10,061 bases of DNA, from contig JAEPNS010000097.1 in NCBI GenBank assembly GCA_017643325.1, forward strand, positions 1-10,061, written 5' to 3'. Numbering within the stretch: the first letter of the stretch is position 1; each line of letters starts with the position of its first letter. The notes below the pieces were generated by a model, which saw only the letters and a program-made list of their open reading frames with translations, had not been told where the DNA came from and did not search any database. This DNA is from Alphaproteobacteria bacterium (GTDB lineage Bacteria > Pseudomonadota > Alphaproteobacteria > UBA6615). Made by a program: the position numbers and the translations under genes. Below, piece after piece: positions 1 to 10,061 of the stretch.

Positions 1-1
1 C

Positions 2-352
2 TTCCCGGGCTATGTGCTGGTGCGCATGGACCTGAACGAGGACTCCTATCACCTGGTGAAGAACACGCCGAAGGTGACCGGTTTCCTGGGAGCGGGAAAC
101 AAGCCTGCGCCGATCAGCCAGGCGGAGGCCGACCGGATCCTCCACCAGGTCCAGGAAGGGGTCGAGCGGCCGAAGCCGTCCGTCACTTTCGACATCGGCG
201 AGGAAGTGCGGGTCAACGACGGGCCGTTCCAGTCGTTCAACGGTGTCGTGGAAGACGTCGACGAGGAGCGGGCGCGTCTGAAGGTTTCGGTTTCGATTTT
301 CGGCCGGTCGACGCCGGTCGAGCTTGAGTACGGACAGGTCGAGAAGCTCTAG
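2..352 (+). CDS. nusG: Transcription termination/antitermination protein NusG, 3' part (5' end outside window)
   Basis: NusG binds the RNA polymerase clamp, reduces pausing, and links polymerase to Rho or to ribosomal protein S10. The open frame runs in from the left edge; 116 codons plus a TAG stop are visible, about two thirds of the usual 175-185 residues. It begins with FPGYVLVRMDL, the well-known segment in the middle of the NGN domain, so the GTG at 14 is internal and not a start. The NGN domain ends around GFLGAGNKPAPISQAE. A linker follows, then the KOW domain from about SVTFDIGEEVRVNDGPF to IFGRSTPVELEYGQVEKL at the C-terminus. The Phe of SIFGR matches the KOW residue that contacts S10 or Rho in E. 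coli NusG. Its place just before rplK is the conserved bacterial order (secE-nusG-rplK). Nothing looks degraded. Confidence 0.97.
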   Translation, partial: FPGYVLVRMDLNEDSYHLVKNTPKVTGFLGAGNKPAPISQAEADRILHQVQEGVERPKPSVTFDIGEEVRVNDGPFQSFNGVVEDVDEERARLKVSVSIFGRSTPVELEYGQVEKL

Positions 353-471
353 GCCTGTTCATTTATAGCCGTCCCTCTCGGTGTGGGAGGGAACGGTGCG
401 CGGGAGGTGGGCTCTGCAAAGTCCATGGAGCGCCGTACCGCGAAACCTCGAAAGGATATGAGGTCTGAGAC
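353..471 (+). promoter_or_regulatory. Structured rplK-rplA leader, candidate L1 autoregulatory site
   Basis: This is the 119-base spacer between nusG and rplK. Hairpin 1 is at 369-396: CCGT pairs with ACGG and CCCTCTC with GGGAGGG (two G-T or standard closing pairs), one A is bulged, and the loop is 5 bases. Downstream, CGGTGCG at 394-400 can pair with CGTACCG at 434-440, and GCTC at 411-414 with GAGC at 428-431, leaving a lopsided internal loop CGGGAGGTGG on the 5' side. A third short pairing, ACCTC 445-449 with GAGGT 460-464, covers the rplK ribosome binding site. In many bacteria L1 represses its own rplKA mRNA by binding a leader that mimics its 23S rRNA site; that this leader does so is inferred from position and structure. 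Hairpin 1 and the second stem overlap at 394-396, so they cannot both be fully formed. I see no convincing promoter and no T-tract terminator. Confidence 0.5.
460..464 (+). promoter_or_regulatory. Ribosome binding site of rplK
   Basis: GAGGT lies 7 bases before the ATG at 472 and is complementary to the 3' end of 16S rRNA. The AAAGGA further upstream (451-456) is too far away, about 15 bases. GAGGT can be hidden by pairing with ACCTC at 445-449 across a 10-base loop, so this site may be accessible only conditionally. Confidence 0.7.
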
Positions 472-900
472 ATGGCGAAGAAGATTGAAGGTTACGTAAA
501 GCTGGAGATCCCGGCGGGGCAGGCGAACCCCTCGCCGCCGGTGGGTCCGGCGCTCGGTCAGGCCGGGCTCAACATCATGGAGTTCTGCAAGGCGTTCAAC
601 GCCGAGACGCAGAACATGGAGCAGGGTGCGCCGACCCCGGTCGTCATCACCGTGTTCCAGGACAAGTCGTTCACCTTCGAGACGAAGACGCCGCCGGCGA
701 GCTTCCTCCTGAAGAAGGCGGCAAAGGTCAAGAAGGGCAGCGGCATCACCGGCACGGAACTCGTCGGACGGGTGACGATGGACCAGTGCCGCGAGATCGC
801 GGAAGCGAAGATGAAGGACCTGAACGCGAACGACCTCGACGCGGGTGCGGAGATGATCGCCGGCACCGCGCGTTCGATGGGCCTCGAGGTGGTGAGGTAG
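472..900 (+). CDS. rplK: 50S ribosomal protein L11
   Basis: L11 binds the GTPase-associated region of 23S rRNA (helices 43-44) at the base of the ribosomal stalk. It is needed for normal EF-G function and for RelA activation. The product is 142 residues, the standard length. The N-terminal domain has the Pro-rich segment IPAGQANPSPPVGPALGQ at residues 13-30, with Pro22, Pro23 and Pro26 in the loop where thiostrepton-class resistance changes occur in other bacteria; all look wild type. The C-terminal RNA-binding domain begins near residue 75 and contains KKAAKVKKGSG and a typical ending, GTARSMGLEVVR. The ATG at 472 is supported by the MAKK start and by GAGGT 7 bases upstream. The TAG stop is 2 bases before the rplA start, so the two are tightly coupled, as expected for an L11-L1 operon. 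Confidence 0.99.
   Translation: MAKKIEGYVKLEIPAGQANPSPPVGPALGQAGLNIMEFCKAFNAETQNMEQGAPTPVVITVFQDKSFTFETKTPPASFLLKKAAKVKKGSGITGTELVGRVTMDQCREIAEAKMKDLNANDLDAGAEMIAGTARSMGLEVVR
889..898 (+). promoter_or_regulatory. Ribosome binding site of rplA, inside the end of rplK
   Basis: A GAGGT-GGTGAGG stretch sits within the last codons of rplK, a few bases before the ATG at 903. The overlap of the binding site with the end of rplK suggests that ribosomes finishing rplK start rplA. This coupling would let one L1-binding leader control both genes. An in-frame ATG at 786 lies inside rplK and would add 39 residues unlike L1, so it is rejected as the start. Confidence 0.7.
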
Positions 901-902
901 CG

Positions 903-1619
903 ATGGCAAAGGCTGGAAAACGTTTGCGCGCAGCGCGCGAAGGCATCGATCCGACCGAGAAGGTCTCGATCGAGGAAGCAGTCCGCCTCGTCAAGGCGAA
1001 CGCGACGGCGAAGTTCGACGAGACCATCGAGGTCTCGATGAACCTCAATGTTGATCCGCGCCATGCCGACCAGAACGTGCGCGGCGTCGTCGCGCTGCCG
1101 AACGGCACGGGCAAGTCGGTCCGGATCGCGGTGTTCGCGAAGGACGACAAGGCCGAGGAGGCCAAGGCCGCGGGTGCCGACATCGTCGGTGCGGACGACC
1201 TGGCCGAGAAGGTCGAGGCGGGCGAGATCGATTTCGACCGCGTGATCGCGACGCCGGACATGATGCCCGTGGTCGGGCGCCTCGGTAAGGTGCTGGGTCC
1301 GCGCGGCCTGATGCCGAACCCGAAGCTCGGCTCGGTGACCAACGACGTGAAGGCGGCCGTCGAGGGCGCCAAGGGCGGCGAGGTCCAGTTCCGCGTCGAG
1401 AAGGAAGGCATCGTCCATGCCGGGATCGGCAAGGCGAGCTTCAGCGAGGAGCAGATTCGCGAGAATCTCGACGCGTTTCTGGCTGCCATCATGAAGGCCA
1501 AGCCGAGCGGCGTGAAGGGAACATATGTGAACAAGGTGGCGCTGACCTCGACCATGGGTCCGGGTGTGCGCTTCGACGTCGCGGACGTGGGTGCCGCGGC
1601 GCAGGAGGCGGCCGAGTAG
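903..1619 (+). CDS. rplA: 50S ribosomal protein L1
   Basis: L1 forms the mobile L1 stalk of the 50S subunit that helps deacylated tRNA leave the E site. In many bacteria it also represses translation of its own rplK-rplA mRNA. The product has 238 residues (family usually 225-240). It starts MAKAGKRLRAAREGID. The signature segment GKVLGPRGLMPNPKLGSVT lies at about residues 128-146, in the inserted second domain. A further conserved block, KPSGVKGTYV, lies at about 200-209 in domain I. The protein returns to domain I near the C-terminus, as in all L1 proteins. The start at 903 is chosen because it matches L1 N-termini and has a GAGG-type site just upstream. The stop is TAG. A 267-base structured spacer follows before rplJ. 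Confidence 0.99.
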   Translation: MAKAGKRLRAAREGIDPTEKVSIEEAVRLVKANATAKFDETIEVSMNLNVDPRHADQNVRGVVALPNGTGKSVRIAVFAKDDKAEEAKAAGADIVGADDLAEKVEAGEIDFDRVIATPDMMPVVGRLGKVLGPRGLMPNPKLGSVTNDVKAAVEGAKGGEVQFRVEKEGIVHAGIGKASFSEEQIRENLDAFLAAIMKAKPSGVKGTYVNKVALTSTMGPGVRFDVADVGAAAQEAAE

Positions 1620-1634
1620 GCCGCGTCCGGGAAT

Positions 1635-1666
1635 TTCCGCACACGGTCCCCGTGGCCGGTGCGGAA
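1635..1666 (+). other. RNA hairpin just after rplA
   Basis: TTCCGCAC (1635-1642) pairs perfectly with GTGCGGAA (1659-1666). CGG (1644-1646) can extend the stem to CCG (1656-1658) past a bulged A. There is no run of T after the stem, so it is not a standard Rho-independent terminator. It begins 15 bases after the rplA stop, where it could protect the rplKA 3' end or mark a processing site between the rplKA and rplJL transcripts. Its function is inferred only. Confidence 0.45.
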
Positions 1667-1760
1667 GTACCTGTCCGAGACTGCAGGCGCCTGCGGAACT
1701 CCGTTCCAAGGGCTTAAGTGCCGCACGCGGCAGACCTGCATAGACGGGAGAAGGCGGGCA

Positions 1761-1858
1761 GCCCCTCGGGGGTGCACGCATCGCTCCTGGGACAGGAAAG
1801 GAGCGGTTTCGGGGAAACCCGGAGCCAGATTGCAACCGGCGTGCACGCCCGAAGGGGC
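1761..1858 (+). ncRNA. L10 leader: probable autoregulatory RNA of rplJ-rplL
   Basis: In many bacteria the L10-L12 complex binds the leader of its own mRNA, which mimics its 23S rRNA site, and represses rplJL. Here a long stem joins 1761-1779 to 1839-1858: GCCCCT with AGGGGC (A1853 to C1858), then C1767-G1851 with A1852 bulged, GGG with CCC, a G-G mismatch, then the perfect 8-pair GTGCACGC (1772-1779) with GCGTGCAC (1839-1846). Inside are two hairpins: CGCTCCT (1782-1788) with AGGAGCG (1799-1805), loop 10; and GGTTTC (1805-1810) with GAAACC (1814-1819), with a short loop. The two share base 1805. The unpaired run 1823-1838 (AGCCAGATTGCAACCG) lies opposite A1780-T1781 and is a candidate kink-turn side. 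The element ends 28 bases before the rplJ start. Position and architecture fit the L10 leader family; the family assignment itself needs a covariance search. Confidence 0.75.
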
Positions 1859-1874
1859 ATGTCACGTCAAATTG

Positions 1875-1884
1875 CGGAGACGGT
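1875..1884 (+). promoter_or_regulatory. Ribosome binding site deciding the GTG start of rplJ
   Basis: GGAGACGG lies a few bases before GTG 1887. There is no ATG in a suitable place. The resulting N-terminus MDRARKEELV agrees with alphaproteobacterial L10 proteins, which I recall often starting at GTG with MDRA. Confidence 0.65.
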
Positions 1885-1886
1885 AA

Positions 1887-2405
1887 GTGGACCGAGCCAG
1901 GAAAGAAGAGCTGGTCACCGAACTCAACCAGTCTTTTGCGGATGCCGCGCTTGTCGTGGTGACGCAGCAGACCGGGCTGACGGTTGCGGAGAGCACGGAT
2001 CTCCGTCGCCGGATGCGTGAGGCCGGGGCTGGCTATCGCGTAACCAAGAACCGGCTCGCGAAACTCGCTCTTGCGGGTACGACCTATGAGCAGATCAGCG
2101 ATCTGTTCGAGGGTCCGACCGCGATCGCGTATTCCGCCGACCCAGTGGCGGCGGCACGCGTGGCAGTCGATTTTTCGAAGGAAAACGAGAAACTCGTCGT
2201 TGTCGGGGGCGCCATGGGCGACACCCTGCTCGACGAAAGCGGCGTCAAGGCGCTCGCTTCGCTTCCTTCGCTCGACGAGCTGCGCGGCAAACTGGTGGGC
2301 ATGCTGAACACACCTGCGACACGTATCGCAGGCGTGACGCAGGCGCCCGCAGGCCAGCTTGCACGCGTGTTTGGCGCTTACGGCGCCCAGGGCGAGGCCG
2401 CGTAG
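1887..2405 (+). CDS. rplJ: 50S ribosomal protein L10
   Basis: L10 anchors the L7/L12 stalk: its N-terminal domain binds 23S rRNA next to L11, and its long C-terminal helix carries two or three L12 dimers. With L12 it is also the usual translational repressor of rplJL. The product has 172 residues, typical for the family. Recognisable parts are MDRARKEELVTELNQSFADA at the start, VVVTQQTGLTV, RRRMREAGAGYRVTKNRLAKLA in the RNA-binding region (about residues 37-58) and a C-terminal helix from about 135 that contains SLDELRGKLVGML and TPATRIAGV and ends AYGAQGEAA. GTG is the start (GGAGACGG upstream, and good N-terminal match). The stop is TAG. The structured leader directly upstream fits feedback control by its own product. 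I cannot tell from the helix whether it holds two or three L12 dimers. Confidence 0.98.
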   Translation: MDRARKEELVTELNQSFADAALVVVTQQTGLTVAESTDLRRRMREAGAGYRVTKNRLAKLALAGTTYEQISDLFEGPTAIAYSADPVAAARVAVDFSKENEKLVVVGGAMGDTLLDESGVKALASLPSLDELRGKLVGMLNTPATRIAGVTQAPAGQLARVFGAYGAQGEAA

Positions 2406-2410
2406 GCCGG

Positions 2411-2425
2411 GTCCGAAATTCGGAC
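2411..2425 (+). other. Small hairpin between rplJ and rplL
   Basis: GTCCG (2411-2415) pairs with CGGAC (2421-2425) around the loop AAATT, in the 58-base gap between rplJ and rplL. There is no T-run after it. It may slow RNA decay or adjust the higher output of rplL (four to six copies per ribosome) relative to rplJ, but it is short and its role is inferred. Confidence 0.35.
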
Positions 2426-2449
2426 ATCCAATCAAGTCTCTAGAGTCTC

Positions 2450-2454
2450 AGGAG
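2450..2454 (+). promoter_or_regulatory. Ribosome binding site of rplL
   Basis: AGGAG stands 9 bases before the ATG at 2464. It is the closest match to the consensus in this window, and rplL is the gene whose product is needed in several copies per ribosome. Confidence 0.75.
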
Positions 2455-2463
2455 TAAGACAAA

Positions 2464-2844
2464 ATGGCAGACCTGGAAAAAATTGCTGACGATCTCAGCA
2501 GCCTCACCGTTCTGGAGGCCGCCGAGCTCTCGAAGATGCTGGAAGAAAAGTGGGGCGTCAGCGCCGCCGCGCCGGTTGCGGTGGCGGGTGTTGCCGCGGC
2601 CGGTGGCGACGCCGGTGGTGCCGCCGAGGAGCAGTCGGAGTTCGACGTCATCCTCGCTGCGGCCGGCGACAAGAAGATCAACGTGATCAAGGAAGTTCGT
2701 ACGATCACGGGTCTCGGCCTCAAGGAAGCCAAGGAACTCGTCGAAGGCGCGCCGAAGCCTGTCAAGGAAGGCGTGGAGAAGGACGAGGCCGAAGAGCTCA
2801 AGAAGAAGCTGGAAGAGGCGGGCGCGACCGTCGAGCTCAAGTAG
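2464..2844 (+). CDS. rplL: 50S ribosomal protein L7/L12
   Basis: L7/L12 dimers form the flexible stalk that recruits and activates the translational GTPases (EF-Tu, EF-G, IF2, RF3). The product has 126 residues (family 118-130). Residues 1-33 or so, MADLEKIADDLSSLTVLEAAELSKMLEEKWGV in two halves, form the helical dimerisation domain that binds L10. Residues 34-57 are an Ala/Gly/Val-rich hinge. From about residue 58 (EFDVILAAAGDKK) comes the globular C-terminal domain, with INVIKEVRTITGLGLKEAK, the factor-binding face, intact: the Lys/Val/Ile/Arg pattern matches E. coli. It ends EEAGATVELK, a standard ending. ATG 2464 is supported by AGGAG upstream. The stop is TAG. It follows rplJ, as expected for its binding partner. 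Confidence 0.99.
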   Translation: MADLEKIADDLSSLTVLEAAELSKMLEEKWGVSAAAPVAVAGVAAAGGDAGGAAEEQSEFDVILAAAGDKKINVIKEVRTITGLGLKEAKELVEGAPKPVKEGVEKDEAEELKKKLEEAGATVELK

Positions 2845-2860
2845 CTCTCCAGCACGGGAT

Positions 2861-2895
2861 CGGCGGAGGCGGTTCATCGAACGCCGCCTCCGCCG
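2861..2895 (+). other. Strong 12-pair hairpin after rplL
   Basis: The arms 2861-2872 and 2884-2895 are exact inverted repeats made almost entirely of G and C, starting 17 bases after the rplL stop. It is followed by GCATCCCC and not by T, so intrinsic termination would be weak at most. The perfect duplex is suitable for RNase III or for stabilising the rplL 3' end. Confidence 0.6.
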
Positions 2896-3023
2896 GCATC
2901 CCCGGATCGCCGGCTGCGCGCATGCGGCCGACGATGCGGCGATGCCGGAGCGGCGAAAGCCCGGTCCGGACGTTCGATTTGGAATGGCCCTTTAGCCGCG
3001 GCGCGCAAGCCGCGGCGACGAAG

Positions 3024-3028
3024 TGAGG
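3024..3028 (+). promoter_or_regulatory. Ribosome binding site that decides the rpoB start
   Basis: TGAGG lies 6 bases before ATG 3035. The in-frame GTG at 3023 overlaps this site and would only add MRQL, which RpoB proteins lack. ATG 3035 gives the family N-terminus MAQSFTGRKRIRKSFG. The hairpin at 2995-3016 ends just 8 bases upstream of the site and could affect access. Confidence 0.7.
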
Positions 3029-3034
3029 CAATTG

Positions 3035-7204
<4,170 letters not shown>

Positions 7205-7260
7205 GCGGCAGCCCGAAATTTGAACGTGACATCGAACAAACCCCTACCGGGAGCAGGTAA
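7205..7260 (+). promoter_or_regulatory. rpoB-rpoC gap with rpoC ribosome binding site
   Basis: The 56-base gap holds GGGAG (7249-7253), 7 bases before ATG 7261. I see no strong hairpin, promoter or terminator, consistent with rpoB and rpoC being read from one mRNA. Confidence 0.7.

Positions 7261-10061
<2,801 letters not shown>

Larger units (their letters stand above)
1620..1886 (+). promoter_or_regulatory. rplA-rplJ spacer carrying the rplJ leader
   Basis: This 267-base non-coding spacer contains, in order: the hairpin at 1635-1666; a 12-base perfect palindrome GCAGGCGCCTGC (1683-1694); a small hairpin TGCCG/CGGCA (1719-1723 with 1728-1732); the L10 leader stem (1761-1858); and the rplJ ribosome binding site (1875-1884). 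I cannot point to a clear -35/-10 promoter in it. An open frame starting at GTG 1659 ends in TAA at 1884-1886, next to the rplJ start, but its peptide looks like chance translation of structured RNA. Confidence 0.6.
2845..3034 (+). promoter_or_regulatory. rplL-rpoB spacer with attenuator- or processing-like hairpins
   Basis: This 190-base spacer has no supportable gene. A 12-pair perfect GC stem joins CGGCGGAGGCGG (2861-2872) to CCGCCTCCGCCG (2884-2895), loop 11. A second perfect 8-pair stem joins GCCGCGGC (2995-3002) to the identical palindromic sequence at 3009-3016, loop GCGCAA, ending 18 bases before the rpoB ATG and close to its binding site. A minor CCGG/CCGG hairpin sits at 2902-2913. 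None is followed by a T-run. In E. coli the same gap carries a partial terminator and an RNase III site that lower rpoBC relative to rplJL; equal function here is inferred from position. I see no clear promoter. Confidence 0.55.

Noticed and set aside
360..370. TTTATAG as a -10 promoter element before rplK
   Set aside because: No acceptable -35 element lies about 17 bases upstream, so a promoter call is not supported.
786..902. 39-codon N-terminal extension of rplA from ATG 786
   Set aside because: It lies inside rplK in another frame, and the extra residues do not look like L1. The ATG at 903 has a binding site and the family N-terminus.
1659..1886. 75-residue frame from GTG 1659 ending in TAA next to the rplJ start
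   Set aside because: Tempting as a leader peptide coupled to rplJ, but it has no good binding site, uses atypical codons, and its span is accounted for by the RNA leader structure.
558..2435. 625-residue minus-strand open frame opposite rplK, rplA and rplJ
   Set aside because: It runs antisense across three certain genes and the RNA leader, has Arg/His/Leu-rich composition and matches no family I know.
2861..2903. Rho-independent terminator after rplL
   Set aside because: The stem is strong but is followed by GCATCCCC and not by a T-run.
3023..3034. GTG 3023 as the rpoB start
   Set aside because: It overlaps the ribosome binding site and adds MRQL, not found in RpoB. ATG 3035 gives the known N-terminus.

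Overview
The window is a conserved bacterial translation/transcription cluster, read entirely on the plus strand: the 3' part of nusG, then rplK (L11), rplA (L1), rplJ (L10), rplL (L7/L12), rpoB (beta) and the 5' two thirds of rpoC (beta'). The base composition is high in G+C. The RpoB and RpoC sequences look alphaproteobacterial: RpoB opens with MAQSFTGRKRIRKSFG, is 1389 residues long and has rhodobacterial-like RpoC motifs around the bridge helix. I would place the organism in the Alphaproteobacteria, possibly near Rhodospirillales, but the order is a guess from memory and not computed.

Layout: nusG ends at 352. A 119-base structured leader (353-471) precedes rplK. rplK and rplA are separated by only 2 bases and must be co-translated. 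A 267-base spacer (1620-1886) holds a long imperfect RNA stem enclosing two hairpins; it matches the position and general architecture of the L10 autoregulatory leader. rplJ starts at GTG 1887. A 58-base spacer with a small hairpin leads to rplL. A 190-base spacer with two strong GC hairpins, and no T-tract, separates rplL from rpoB. This is where a partial terminator and RNase III site lie in E. coli. A 56-base gap leads to rpoC, which runs off the right edge.

How the genes work together: L11, L10 and L7/L12 build the ribosomal stalk base and stalk, and L1 builds the opposite stalk. Beta and beta' form the RNA polymerase catalytic core. NusG binds RNA polymerase and can link it to the ribosome. 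The two structured leaders are the expected places for autogenous control by L1 (rplKA) and by the L10-L12 complex (rplJL). The hairpins before rpoB are the expected place for setting the ratio of ribosomal protein to polymerase output.

The gene content is ordinary housekeeping, and I see no mobile element, CRISPR array, tRNA, rRNA or novel defence system. Two things stand out. First, RpoC carries about 50 extra residues after the catalytic aspartates compared with the E. coli and rhodobacterial sequences I remember, and this block looks like a possible ancient in-frame tandem duplication. Second, all six stop codons visible in the window are TAG.
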